In this document: positions 8,980 through 18,443 of the stretch, in pieces
How positions within the stretch are numbered: the first letter of the stretch is position 1
Layout: every line of letters starts with the position of its first letter
Source of the DNA: Paracholeplasma vituli
Lineage (GTDB): Bacteria; Bacillota_I; Bacilli_A; Acholeplasmatales; UBA5453
Length of the DNA: 64,000 nucleotides
Reading direction: 5' to 3'
Assembly: GCF_025446935.1 (NCBI RefSeq)
Contig: NZ_JAOEGN010000001.1
Location: 124,001-188,000 of the forward strand
The notes under the pieces: model-generated
The model's input: only the letters and a program-made list of their open reading frames with translations
What the model was told of the DNA's origin: nothing
Database searches by the model: none
Translations under genes and position numbers: made by a program

Positions 8980-10318
8980 TATACGAAACCTCCTGTACAT
9001 CATTATTTACTTTACCATAAAGTCCCGAAACCATTATTAAAGATAAAATAATTATATAAGTCTTAAAGTAATAAAATGCATCTCCTACCAATACCATAGC
9101 TAACCATACTATCATAGGCGTCATTGATATTATACTTACTTTCTTTTTCATATCCTTTGACAATCTTGAATATGCATAAAACGTGATAGTTAAAAAAGCA
9201 ACTGTTCCTAATAGTCCCCAAGACATTATAGAGTCTAAATAAAGATTATGTGCCGTCATAGAAAACAAATAACCATTTTCTTTACCATAGATACTATAAT
9301 ATATTACACCTTTCCCTATAAGTAAATTTAACGGATTATTCATTAAAAAATCAAAAATAGAGCTATATATATCAAATCTGCCTGTTGAAATATCTTCTTG
9401 ACCTCTGTTAATAGTCATATTAATAAGGCCTTCAAGATTTGTTATAGATATCACTATGGCTAAAGCAAATACAAGTAGATATAAAATAATTTTTATTTTT
9501 TGATTTGTTCGTTTAAGACTTTTTAATTGACTAAGTATTAGCATTACTAAAAATACCGCTAATCCTAATAAATACACTCTAGAAAGAGTAAGGAAACCAA
9601 TATATCCAAATATTAATGAAATTAAAATTAACATCATTCTTACAAGTTTGTTAGTTTTTTCACTAGTTAAATACACAAATGTACAAGTGATAAAAATCAT
9701 AATGTATATTGGAACTCCCATCGCCCCGCCTAGTTGCCTCGTTTCTTCACCAAGTCTATTTGTTTCATCGACTCCAGTAATCTCAAAAATATTACCATTT
9801 GAACCAAGAACTATAAAAAATAGAACTACAGAAATTGTTGTAAATATACTAATCGCTAGGTACTTTCTGTTGATTTTAGAAAAATTTGATAATATTATAA
9901 AAATTGAATAGTATGCTATAATCGATACGATGTAGATGTATCTACCAATAGAGATATTTGGAAAATCATTTATTGTAATTACACCTATAAGTAATATAAA
10001 ACTAAAAAGAGCAATAAGACTAACCCTTTTATGCATGTTTGAATATATTATTTTAAAAATTGAGATTAGATGAAAAACGAACAAAATATTTCTATCTCCG
10101 AATGCTACAAAGTCAGAAAAGGGTAACAGGAATATGTACAAGTAGAAATCATCAGTGTTATTACCAATTAAAATTATTAAACCCATCATTAATATAGCGA
10201 TAGTACTGAAAATTTCACTTTCATTGATGTATGAAAATCCTAACAACATTATTACTATCACCCGTAATATATACTTTATTAAATTGAGTATTGGCAAATA
10301 CTTTCTCTGATTTTCCAT
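8951..10318 (-). CDS. wzy: O-antigen/capsule polymerase-like membrane protein (Wzy type)
   Basis: A 455-residue polytopic membrane protein with about 10-12 hydrophobic segments and a larger outside loop around residues 280-360 containing RGQEDISTGRFDIYSSIFDFL, then GKGVIYYSIYG and a TAHNLYLD motif. This is the pattern of the Wzy_C/O-antigen ligase superfamily. With Wzx and an initiating transferase in the same operon, a Wzy role (joining repeat units on the outer face) is more likely than a ligase role. Primary sequence in this family is poorly conserved, so the call rests on topology, the loop motifs and context. Confidence 0.75.
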   Translation of the reverse strand: MENQRKYLPILNLIKYILRVIVIMLLGFSYINESEIFSTIAILMMGLIILIGNNTDDFYLYIFLLPFSDFVAFGDRNILFVFHLISIFKIIYSNMHKRVSLIALFSFILLIGVITINDFPNISIGRYIYIVSIIAYYSIFIILSNFSKINRKYLAISIFTTISVVLFFIVLGSNGNIFEITGVDETNRLGEETRQLGGAMGVPIYIMIFITCTFVYLTSEKTNKLVRMMLILISLIFGYIGFLTLSRVYLLGLAVFLVMLILSQLKSLKRTNQKIKIILYLLVFALAIVISITNLEGLINMTINRGQEDISTGRFDIYSSIFDFLMNNPLNLLIGKGVIYYSIYGKENGYLFSMTAHNLYLDSIMSWGLLGTVAFLTITFYAYSRLSKDMKKKVSIISMTPMIVWLAMVLVGDAFYYFKTYIIILSLIMVSGLYGKVNNDVQEVSYNEKYTNSIV

Positions 10319-10324
10319 TTAAAT

Positions 10325-11197
10325 TTATCCTCTTAATCTTTTTTTATGTAAATAACCAATATATCCAAGAGGATATAATAGTGTTGTCAAAATTTTATTG
10401 TTTGATAATTTTAGTATTTTTTTATTTTTCCCAAGTAAAGCAAATGTTATATATATTCTAATATATTTTGTTTTTTTAATTAAATTTTTCTCATATTTTG
10501 AAAGTAAAAGATTGTATAAAGACCAACTTTTAGGATTCTTTATGATTACTTTACCTATGTTATTAGAATATCCGTCATCTAGATACTTAGTTACAATTAA
10601 TATACTTGGTACTAATTGCATCTCATAAACTTGATCAATTTGTTTATATACATAATCTTCTGGAATAAACTTTTCTCCTTCTATATAAGGAAACAAATAG
10701 TTTCTCAAAACATCTGTTTTATAAAGTAATGATGTATCTCCACTAAATCCACTTCTGTATAAATCAGATAGAGAAATGCTTTTTATACCTTCCGGAAATT
10801 CATTTCCTATGATTTCATAATTGTTTTTACCCCTATAGAATATTGTTCCACTTAATTTTGGCTCATTTTCAATAAAATCAATAGCCTTATACATTTTTTC
10901 TACCGAATCATTGACTAAATAGTCATCAGAATCAACGCAAAAGAAAAATTCTGTTTGACATGATAACACAGCAGTATTATGGGCTTGCATTTTGCCTTGA
11001 TTTTTTTGATATATATATTTAATATGTATCTTATCCTCATTAAGAAACATGTCAATTAGATTTTTAGTATCGTCTGTTGAGCCATCATCAATTATTAACC
11101 AAACAAAGTTTAAATTGGTTTGATCAAGCAAACTTATATACAATTTTTTTAATATATATGCGCGGTTAAAGGTTGGAGTAAATATTGTAAGTCTCAT
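10325..11197 (-). CDS. Glycosyltransferase family 2
   Basis: A 290-residue GT-A enzyme. The N-terminus has the family pattern: LTIFTPTFNRAYILKKLY, then WLIIDDGSTDDTKNLI, the acceptor stretch YQKNQGKMQAHN, and the metal-binding FFCVDSDDYL (DxD-like) at about residues 88-97. It would add one sugar to the lipid-linked repeat unit at the inner membrane face. The ATG overlaps the stop of the upstream gene by 4 bases, so translation is probably coupled. The sugar specificity is unknown. Confidence 0.87.
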   Translation of the reverse strand: MRLTIFTPTFNRAYILKKLYISLLDQTNLNFVWLIIDDGSTDDTKNLIDMFLNEDKIHIKYIYQKNQGKMQAHNTAVLSCQTEFFFCVDSDDYLVNDSVEKMYKAIDFIENEPKLSGTIFYRGKNNYEIIGNEFPEGIKSISLSDLYRSGFSGDTSLLYKTDVLRNYLFPYIEGEKFIPEDYVYKQIDQVYEMQLVPSILIVTKYLDDGYSNNIGKVIIKNPKSWSLYNLLLSKYEKNLIKKTKYIRIYITFALLGKNKKILKLSNNKILTTLLYPLGYIGYLHKKRLRG

Positions 11198-11937
11198 TTG
11201 CTACCTCTCCTCCAAAGTTTCAATTTCACCTTATATAAAATATTATAGATTTTGTTACCTAATATTTTTTTAATTTTTTTTGTACGTTCAATCCTTTTCT
11301 TCTGTCCATCAGTCAGCCATGATCCCTGATAATGATGTATAGAATAAGTTTTTTTAGAAAGGTGTTTTTTTGTATGTCTAATATCTATGGGATTAAAATA
11401 TTCAATTGGATATATTGTGATACCCTCAAACTGACTTATTTTCGTGTTAGTTATCTTTCCAATTTTATTAATAATTTGAGAAGCATAAGTAACAACTGTA
11501 GTCAAATTCAGTGTCAAATCACTATTAATAAATTCTAATCTATCATATAAATCTACAAATTCTTTAATAACTTTTGATTTTGCTACTGCCCCTACTATTA
11601 AACCCGGGGCCACTAAATTATCGATTTCGATACCCATGAATGATTGATTAGTTAATAAATCATCAAGTGATTTGATTAACTCAACATCGGTATCTAAATA
11701 AATACCACCATAGTTGTAAAGTACATTGAATCTAACTTGATCTGATACAAAAGCGAACTTTTTATGTTCTAGTGCTTCTTTTGCAAATGCAAATTTATCC
11801 AAATCAACATTGTCTTCATTCCATTCTATTATTTGATAGTCAGGACAGTGCTTTTTCCACGATTTAAGGCATTTATTAAAAATTTCAGGTTTTGAATTTC
11901 TACCAAACCAACAATAGTGTATTACTTTAGGAATCAT
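11194..11937 (-). CDS. Glycosyltransferase with DxD sugar-binding region (Gly_transf_sug/GT32-like)
   Basis: A 247-residue protein starting MIPKVIHYCWFGRN, the hallmark of capsular polysaccharide transferases with the sugar-binding DxD region. The donor motif GGIYLDTDVELI lies near residue 85. The start is ATG 11937 with a GGAG site 9 bases upstream rather than the TTG at 11952. The upstream gene stops at 11942, so the two are nearly adjacent, and the downstream family-2 transferase overlaps it by 4 bases. It should add one residue of the repeat unit. Confidence 0.87.
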   Translation of the reverse strand: MIPKVIHYCWFGRNSKPEIFNKCLKSWKKHCPDYQIIEWNEDNVDLDKFAFAKEALEHKKFAFVSDQVRFNVLYNYGGIYLDTDVELIKSLDDLLTNQSFMGIEIDNLVAPGLIVGAVAKSKVIKEFVDLYDRLEFINSDLTLNLTTVVTYASQIINKIGKITNTKISQFEGITIYPIEYFNPIDIRHTKKHLSKKTYSIHHYQGSWLTDGQKKRIERTKKIKKILGNKIYNILYKVKLKLWRRGSK

Positions 11938-11941
11938 TTTT

Positions 11942-13102
11942 TTAATCTCCAATCAAATTTTTGAATTGCTCCAACTCAAGTGTATTATTAACATCGTAAA
12001 ATTCTACTAAACCAAGATGTAGGCCTTTATCAATAATTCTTTTTAAATTTTTATAAATGGATAGATCATCATTATCACAAACCCACCCGATTTTTTCGTT
12101 TTCTACCAACTCCATAGCTGAACTTGTATTAGTCGTTAAAATAGGTAAATTCAATGCCTTACACTCATTAAAAACCATAGGAGCAGCTTCATGCACAGAT
12201 GGCAATAGAAATAAACTCATTTTTCTCATATACTTGTATGGATTTAACTGATTCCCTACCAAAATTATATTTTCGCTTAAATGACTCTCTATTATAAGAT
12301 TATTAATAATGCCTTTTTGAGGACCATCACCAATTATATACCATTTGATTCGGTAGTTTTCAGAAATTAGTCTCTTGATTATATAAAATGCTCTAACTAG
12401 GCCTTTCTCCTGACTGATTCTAGCAACGGTGATAATATTAACGAAACCATTATCGATTTTGATATCTTCTTCATTTGCAAGGTTGATTATCTCATTGTAA
12501 TTGGTACAATTCTTTACTGTAAATGTTTTTTCTCTCAATAACGAATTAGTCTTTAAGAATATTTCTCTTGTGCTTTCTGATACACAAGCAATTTTGTCAA
12601 ATTTTGAATATAGATGATTATCATATTTATTGTTACAATCCAACCTATCAAAATCACCATGAATAAATGAAATTTTCATATTACTATTTATGTTATTCAA
12701 AACAAATTCATTACATCCAGATGATAAAACTTTATATCCAAAATTTTGTGTAAATGAAATTGCAACATCATAATTACCTTTAACTCTTGCTTTGTTTATT
12801 AACCGTTTTCTTATAGATTTAGATCCAAAAATTCTATTTAATATCATTAATAAAAACCTAAAATAATAGAACTTATTCCCATAAATAGAAGCCTTACTCT
12901 GCTCAACTCCTAAATACTTTAGATACTTATTTTCATCTAATATGTTTATTTTTGGGGGAACTTTTTCTATCAAATCACCTTGATGACTAAATAATATGAG
13001 GTCAATATCGTAAAAATCCTCAATTTCATTCAACAAATTGATAAGAGCTTTTTGTATCCCCCCCATCATCAAATTATTAATAACTATTGCTATTTTTTTC
13101 AT
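11942..13102 (-). CDS. Glycosyltransferase family 4
   Basis: A 386-residue GT-B enzyme. The N-terminal loop is MMGGIQKALINLL and the C-terminal donor half has NIITVARISQEKGLVRAF, WYIIGDGPQKGII and the E-x7-E-like region SVHEAAPMVFNECKALNLP, which binds the nucleotide sugar. It overlaps the upstream gene by 4 bases. It fits the WbcM/WaaG group, retaining enzymes that extend the repeat unit. The exact sugar is not predictable. Confidence 0.87.
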   Translation of the reverse strand: MKKIAIVINNLMMGGIQKALINLLNEIEDFYDIDLILFSHQGDLIEKVPPKINILDENKYLKYLGVEQSKASIYGNKFYYFRFLLMILNRIFGSKSIRKRLINKARVKGNYDVAISFTQNFGYKVLSSGCNEFVLNNINSNMKISFIHGDFDRLDCNNKYDNHLYSKFDKIACVSESTREIFLKTNSLLREKTFTVKNCTNYNEIINLANEEDIKIDNGFVNIITVARISQEKGLVRAFYIIKRLISENYRIKWYIIGDGPQKGIINNLIIESHLSENIILVGNQLNPYKYMRKMSLFLLPSVHEAAPMVFNECKALNLPILTTNTSSAMELVENEKIGWVCDNDDLSIYKNLKRIIDKGLHLGLVEFYDVNNTLELEQFKNLIGD

Positions 13103-14184
13103 CTATATTTATCCGTCAATATAAATTTTCGCAATGCTTCATCAAACTTTTTGTTGTCTTCAAGTATGGCATTTAATTTTATTTTTGCGTTAATTCTTAT
13201 TGATTCTTTATCTAAGGAATTGTACCACTCAAAAAGTCTATCTTTAATTTGCTCTTCAAATTTCAACGTAAACCCTAATCCACTTTCATGAGTAAGTTTT
13301 TCCATATATGTATTTTCAGATACTAGAATTGGCATTAGGTATTTTAATGAATAATAGTATTTATTTGATACAGATGTTTTAAGTGCAAAATCCGAGTTAC
13401 CATAACAATTATTAATAATATCGGTTTTTGCATACAATGTTTCTGTTTGACTTGGTTCAAATCTACCAACAAAATTAACGTTATTAATGCCTTTTTGCTT
13501 GCAATAACTAACCAATTCATCTGTTCCATCGCCAAAAAATTGTATTATAAATCTATCATCATTTTTAAAAAGTTCTAATATATTTTTATTTTGATCGTAA
13601 TATCTCACATTTCCTATGAAACTTATTCTAATTGGATTTAATACTTCATCAGATTTTAGTTTATTTACTGAGCTTTCTAAATTATTATTATCATTGTGTA
13701 CAATTAAATAATCATACGTTGGTAAAAAATCTTTAAATCCTGGAGATGATATTGATGTTTCTGCTGAGTTTAAAATAGCCCTTTTCATGAACATTTTGTA
13801 AATATTAGAGTATTCATATGTATAATCTCTAATATCAATCCAATAATAGTATTTATATTTTTTTGATAAGAATTTTGATAATAATGCTACTGTTGCAGAA
13901 TACGAACTTAAACAGAGTATTTTTTGATACTTATTTTTTTTAATAGTTTTCTTTGCAAACCTAGCAAACCTTACAAAATCAAGAAACTTCGATTTATCAC
14001 CATCATTAGAATTAATTTTCTTATCAAAACTTATAATATTGCCTTTAGATTTCTCTTTAACTCCAGATCTATTCCAAAGTATTAAGTCAAAATCCAATTG
14101 CAAATTTATAAATGCATTTTCATATTTAAAATAGAAAGGTGCAACATATATATTGCACGGTAATATTATACAGTACTTAGCCAT
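13099..14184 (-). CDS. Glycosyltransferase-like protein of the capsule operon
   Basis: A 361-residue protein starting at ATG 14184, preceded by a GGAG site. An upstream TTG/ATT-type start is less likely. The N-terminal half is Rossmann-like (MAKYCIILPCNIYVAPFYF). The second half has IRISFIGNVRYYDQNKNI, IIQFFGDGTDEL and a YSLKYLMPILVSENTYM segment, the layout of GT-B donor domains. It is more divergent than its neighbours. It ends 4 bases into the next gene's start and begins 1 base after the epimerase stop, so it is in the same operon. Confidence 0.75.
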   Translation of the reverse strand: MAKYCIILPCNIYVAPFYFKYENAFINLQLDFDLILWNRSGVKEKSKGNIISFDKKINSNDGDKSKFLDFVRFARFAKKTIKKNKYQKILCLSSYSATVALLSKFLSKKYKYYYWIDIRDYTYEYSNIYKMFMKRAILNSAETSISSPGFKDFLPTYDYLIVHNDNNNLESSVNKLKSDEVLNPIRISFIGNVRYYDQNKNILELFKNDDRFIIQFFGDGTDELVSYCKQKGINNVNFVGRFEPSQTETLYAKTDIINNCYGNSDFALKTSVSNKYYYSLKYLMPILVSENTYMEKLTHESGLGFTLKFEEQIKDRLFEWYNSLDKESIRINAKIKLNAILEDNKKFDEALRKFILTDKYR

Positions 14185-14185
14185 T

Positions 14186-15322
14186 CTATTTTCTCCACAC
14201 AAGTCTATTAATAATATCAATATAACTAATTATTATTTTAATTACTTTTAATGAAAAATTTTGTTCTACATAATCTGGAACATTACTACCTTTTTCACCT
14301 TCCATATTTAACAATATAGAAATTTGGGTGGCTTGTATTAGTCTTTCAGTTGTAATGTTTCCTATTATTAAATTGCCTTTATCAATAGATTCCGGTCTTT
14401 CTGTGCTGGTTCTTATTGAAACAGCAGGGATTTTGTAGTAAGAAGCTTCTTCTGCGATTGTTCCACTATCTGATACCACACACATTGCTTTCATTTGTAA
14501 CTTATTATAGTCAAAAAAACTTAGTGGTTTAATGAGTTTTACATTTTTATCAAATATAAAACCACTTTTTTTAATCATTTTTAAACTCCTTGGATGAACA
14601 GGATATACAATAGGAACATTGTAAAAATGTGCCAATCCATTAATGGCATTCATTAGACTCATAAAATTTTTTTCAATATCTATATTCTCTTCTCTATGTG
14701 CAGATAATAATATATATTGATTTTCTTTCAAACTCATTTCTTGTAATATTTGACTTTCATTAATTCTCAGCAAATTATCACTAATTATTTCTGCCATAGG
14801 AGAACCTACCACAAAAATTCTATCAGAGTGCAATCCTTCATTCAATAAATTTAAGCGAGCATGTTCAGAATAACACATATTTATATCACTAATATGATCA
14901 ACTATTCTTCTGTTTATCTCTTCAGGAAGATTCTCGTCAAAGCATCTATTGCCCGCTTCTAAATGAAAAACAGGTATTTTTAACCTTTTTGCAGAAAGGA
15001 CACTTAAGCAAGAGTTAGTATCACCCAATACTACGATAGCTTCTGGTTTTATTTTTTCAATAAGTTCATAAGACTTCTCAATAATATTCCCGATAGTTTC
15101 ACCTAAATTATCACCAACAACATTTAAAAAATAATCTGGTTTTTGCAAGTTTAGTTCTTTAAAAAATATACCATTTAATTCATAGTCATAATTTTGACCA
15201 GTATGTACAAGTATGTTTTCAAAGTACTTAGTAGATTTTTTTATAAACGATGACATCTTAATAATTTCAGGTCTAGTACCTATAATTGTCATTATTTTAG
15301 GTTTACTTTGGATTGCTCTCAT
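14186..15322 (-). CDS. UDP-sugar 2-epimerase of the L-dideoxy-sugar pathway (WbvD/FnlC/CapG type)
   Basis: A 378-residue member of the non-hydrolysing 2-epimerase family, with IIGTRPEIIKMSSF, GDTNSCLSVL, FHLEAGNRCFDENLPEEINRR, LSAHREENI and DSGTIAEEASYYKIPA followed by RTSTERPES. The NRCFDENLPEE version and its place next to a 4,6-dehydratase and an RmlD-like reductase match enzymes that epimerise C2 of a UDP-6-deoxy-L-hexosamine (FnlC/CapG/WbvD), not WecB itself. The ATG at 15322 overlaps the reductase gene by 20 bases and has a GAGG site. The product would be UDP-L-QuiNAc or UDP-L-FucNAc, depending on the reductase. Confidence 0.87.
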   Translation of the reverse strand: MRAIQSKPKIMTIIGTRPEIIKMSSFIKKSTKYFENILVHTGQNYDYELNGIFFKELNLQKPDYFLNVVGDNLGETIGNIIEKSYELIEKIKPEAIVVLGDTNSCLSVLSAKRLKIPVFHLEAGNRCFDENLPEEINRRIVDHISDINMCYSEHARLNLLNEGLHSDRIFVVGSPMAEIISDNLLRINESQILQEMSLKENQYILLSAHREENIDIEKNFMSLMNAINGLAHFYNVPIVYPVHPRSLKMIKKSGFIFDKNVKLIKPLSFFDYNKLQMKAMCVVSDSGTIAEEASYYKIPAVSIRTSTERPESIDKGNLIIGNITTERLIQATQISILLNMEGEKGSNVPDYVEQNFSLKVIKIIISYIDIINRLVWRK

Positions 15323-16202
15323 TTAATATACCTCTTTCAGAAATTTTGTTCTTATAATGCCCGTATAAATCTTTATGCTTATTAATCCAGTCAAACATTT
15401 CATATATCATTTGTTCGTAACTAGGAACTATAAAACTAAAACTTTCTTGTCTATTGTTTTTTAGAATTTTGCTAATTTTAATTGTTCTATTATTTTTTAT
15501 TTCTAACTTATTCTTTCTATATGTATTAAACATCTTAAGCATATCATACTTGCTTACAACATTATTATTTACTAGATTATAAGTGCCACTTAAGTCATAT
15601 TTTATGGCAGCATCCATTGCTTTAGCTAAGGTTAGAGTAGTGACTCCAGTCCATAATACCCCACTAAATCCTTCTATGACTCCCTCTTGCTTCATGAACC
15701 AATTAAACAATCCTATTCCATTAGGATTCATGTCAGGACCTATAATTGAATTTCTGAAAGTTAGGTTTTTGGAATCATTTATCTCACCTAGTGCTTTTGT
15801 TCTATCATAAAATGTTGTTCCATCACCAAAACTATCTTCATCATAATGACTTTTTTCTCCGGAAAATACACAATCAGTGCTCATATGTATAAATCGTGTA
15901 TTTGAATTTCTAATTATAGAAACAACTTTGTGCGGTAAAAAACTATTTAAAAAGATAGATAATTCTTTATTATCTTCTGCACTTTGATTTAGTATACCAA
16001 TGCAATTAATGATGACATCATAATTCCCATTTTCTATTATTTCTGTCAACCTTTTTATATTTGTAACATCACATATAATATTTTCCAAAAAAGGAAACTC
16101 GGTATTTGAAAGGGTTATGACATCGTATTTTTGTTCACTTAAATACAGTGAAATAAGATGTCCGGCCATTCCAGTTGCGCCTAATACAAGTACTTTCTTC
16201 AT
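15303..16202 (-). CDS. RmlD-like NAD(P)-dependent sugar reductase (WbvR/CapF N-domain type)
   Basis: A 299-residue short-chain reductase with the cofactor loop LGATGMAGH at the N-terminus, MSTDCVFSG, and the catalytic YDRTKALGE (YxxxK) near residue 135. It should reduce the C4 keto group made by the dehydratase encoded next to it. CapF/FnlB proteins are about 370 residues with a C-terminal cupin domain; this one stops at the end of the reductase fold, as WbvR does. That favours the WbvB-WbvR-WbvD route to UDP-L-RhaNAc and UDP-L-QuiNAc. It overlaps the dehydratase gene by 4 bases. Confidence 0.82.
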   Translation of the reverse strand: MKKVLVLGATGMAGHLISLYLSEQKYDVITLSNTEFPFLENIICDVTNIKRLTEIIENGNYDVIINCIGILNQSAEDNKELSIFLNSFLPHKVVSIIRNSNTRFIHMSTDCVFSGEKSHYDEDSFGDGTTFYDRTKALGEINDSKNLTFRNSIIGPDMNPNGIGLFNWFMKQEGVIEGFSGVLWTGVTTLTLAKAMDAAIKYDLSGTYNLVNNNVVSKYDMLKMFNTYRKNKLEIKNNRTIKISKILKNNRQESFSFIVPSYEQMIYEMFDWINKHKDLYGHYKNKISERGILNESNPK

Positions 16203-17224
16203 ATTTCTTCACCATTAAACATTTCTAGTTTTTTTAAAAGATTTACCATTTCATCTAAATTTAGTCTAATTGTATTATGTGATGTATATGATTCGCCTTT
16301 TCCTAATTCAACATTACCAATAGTAAAGTAGTTATCATAATTCAAGTCTCTATTATCAGCACTCACTTTATAAAAACCACCTAAATCTGCTGATCTTGCT
16401 AACTCTTCAGATGTCACTAACACCTCATATAGTTTTTCTCCATGTCTAGTACCAATAATTTTGTAACTTAACTCTGACTTTTTTAATTTCAAAATCGCTT
16501 TTGCTAAAGTTTTAATTGTGACTGCAGGTGCTTTTTGAACAAATAAATCCCCTTGACTACCGTGTTCAAACGCATAAAGTACTAAATCAACAGCATCATC
16601 TAAAGTCATCATGAATCTAGTCATATCGGGATTAGTAATAGTCAAATCCTTTCCTTCATTTATTTGCTCATTAAATAACGGAATTACTGAACCCCTAGAT
16701 GCCATAACATTACCGTATCTTGTGATGCAAAAAATGGGATCACCTTCAAGCATTTGTCTGCTTCTTGCAATCACGTTTTTTTCCATTAATGCCTTAGACA
16801 TACCCATAGAATTAATTGGGTAAGCTGCTTTATCAGTAGAAAGGAAAATCGCTTTCTTAATTCTATTTTCTATAGATGCCGTAATTACATTATCTGATCC
16901 TTGAATATTAGTTTTAACAGCTTCCATTGGATAAAACTCACAAGAAGGAACCTGTTTTAAGGCTGCAGCATGAAAAACATAATCCACACCTCTAAAAGCT
17001 CCTACTATAGAATTATAGTCTCTAACATCCCCAATGTAAAACTTTAACTTGTCAACTAATTCTGGGTATTTAGATTGATACAAGTGTCTCATATCATCTT
17101 GTTTTTTTTCATCTCTGGATAGAATTCTAATTTCTTTTATACTAGTATTTAAAAATCTCTTTACAACTGCATTTCCAAATGATCCTGTTCCACCAGTTAT
17201 CAACAATACTTTTCCTTCAAACAC
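16199..17224 (-). CDS. UDP-GlcNAc 4,6-dehydratase/5-epimerase (CapE/FnlA/WbvB type)
   Basis: First enzyme of the pathway that converts UDP-GlcNAc to UDP-2-acetamido-2,6-dideoxy-L-arabino-4-hexulose. At 341 residues it is full length. Visible are the NAD loop ITGGTGSFGNAV, HAAALKQVPSCE, the STDKAAYPINSMGMSK region (where this subfamily has M-x-x-x-K instead of the usual Tyr), TRYGNVMASRGSVIP and IGTRHGEKLYE. The following reductase and epimerase genes are contiguous and in pathway order. UDP-GlcNAc would be supplied by the glmS-glmM-glmU operon at 27.2-31.7 kb. Confidence 0.9.
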   Translation of the reverse strand: MFEGKVLLITGGTGSFGNAVVKRFLNTSIKEIRILSRDEKKQDDMRHLYQSKYPELVDKLKFYIGDVRDYNSIVGAFRGVDYVFHAAALKQVPSCEFYPMEAVKTNIQGSDNVITASIENRIKKAIFLSTDKAAYPINSMGMSKALMEKNVIARSRQMLEGDPIFCITRYGNVMASRGSVIPLFNEQINEGKDLTITNPDMTRFMMTLDDAVDLVLYAFEHGSQGDLFVQKAPAVTIKTLAKAILKLKKSELSYKIIGTRHGEKLYEVLVTSEELARSADLGGFYKVSADNRDLNYDNYFTIGNVELGKGESYTSHNTIRLNLDEMVNLLKKLEMFNGEEI

Positions 17225-17225
17225 C

Positions 17226-18443
17226 TTAATTATCTCCTTTTATTATAGATTCTAGTTCATTCATCAGTATATCTTTATTAAATACTTTATTACTCAGTTC
17301 AATGCATGATTTTCTTAATTTATCTTTTTCTTCTAATGTTGCTTTAGAATATCTAATTATATTTTGTACCAGGCCCTCAACATCTCTCGAGTTACTACAA
17401 TAGCCACAGTTATTGTCCCTAATTAAATCATGTAGTACCCCATTAGCAGAAACTATAAGAGGTTTACCACAAGCTAAGTAAGTTTGAGTTTTTGATGGTA
17501 ATGTGATATTAAATACTTCTTCATTTTCTAATGATATAAATGTAACATCACTCTCTGCAAGGTATGACGGTATATCAGAAGGATTTTTTCTGCCTAGAAA
17601 ATTAAAATACTGTTCAACACCCTCATCTTCGACTTCTTTTAACAGTTTATTATAATATCTCCCATCCCCAACCAAGTTAAACCTAACTTTTACATTCTTT
17701 TCTTTTAAACTTTTTGAAGCATCAACAAGAATTGAAAGTCCCTGGGCATAGCCAATATTTCCAGTAAATATAACATTTAATAGACCATCATTTGGTAGCT
17801 TTCTTGGGTGTTCACCAACTGGTAATGGTTTATATATATCTTCTGCATATTGTGGCCAATATATTATTTTTGATTTTTCAATATTTCTCTTATGGATTGG
17901 TTCTACAAATCCCTGTGAGGAAACTAAAATTTTTGTACATCTCTTGTATATACTATCAACCATTTTTACAATTCTATTAATTATAAATTTATTTTTTATT
18001 TTAGTTGCAAAGATTACGCTCTCTGGCCATAAATCTGTTACATATATATAACTTGGAATTTTCCTTCTTTTTGCAAACCAAATTGCAGGTAGTGCTTGTG
18101 TCATAGGAGATACTTCAAAATTGAAAACCAAATCGGCTTTTATTCTAGTGAATTTTGCCCAAAACCATCCAGAAATCATAAAAGATAAGTAGTTTAATGC
18201 TAAGAATATCGAGTTATTAAATCGTGGAATTAAAGCTAGTCTTATTACTTTTACACCATCAATAACTTCTTTTCTTTTTTTAAAAAAACCATAACCTTTG
18301 AAAAACCTACCTTTTGGATAATTAGGTATACCAGTGACCACTGTAACTTTATATCCTCTTTTTACCCATTCTTTGGTTATATCATTGATTCTAAAGTTCT
18401 CGGGGTAATAATACTGTGTGACTACCAAGATATGTTTATTCAT
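17226..18443 (-). CDS. wbuB: Glycosyltransferase family 4, WbuB-like
   Basis: A 405-residue GT-B enzyme whose start, VVTQYYYPENFRINDITKEW, and GIPNYPKGRF loop are typical of WbuB-type transferases that move L-FucNAc or related 6-deoxy-L-amino sugars. The donor domain shows NVIFTGNIGYAQGL, FNLVGDGRYYNKL, and ITLPSKTQTYLACGKPLIVS. Genes of this type usually follow the fnlA-B-C/wbvB-R-D set, as here, which supports transfer of the sugar made by the three adjacent enzymes. The stop is 1 base before the dehydratase start and the gene start overlaps the upstream gene by 8 bases. Confidence 0.85.
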   Translation of the reverse strand: MNKHILVVTQYYYPENFRINDITKEWVKRGYKVTVVTGIPNYPKGRFFKGYGFFKKRKEVIDGVKVIRLALIPRFNNSIFLALNYLSFMISGWFWAKFTRIKADLVFNFEVSPMTQALPAIWFAKRRKIPSYIYVTDLWPESVIFATKIKNKFIINRIVKMVDSIYKRCTKILVSSQGFVEPIHKRNIEKSKIIYWPQYAEDIYKPLPVGEHPRKLPNDGLLNVIFTGNIGYAQGLSILVDASKSLKEKNVKVRFNLVGDGRYYNKLLKEVEDEGVEQYFNFLGRKNPSDIPSYLAESDVTFISLENEEVFNITLPSKTQTYLACGKPLIVSANGVLHDLIRDNNCGYCSNSRDVEGLVQNIIRYSKATLEEKDKLRKSCIELSNKVFNKDILMNELESIIKGDN

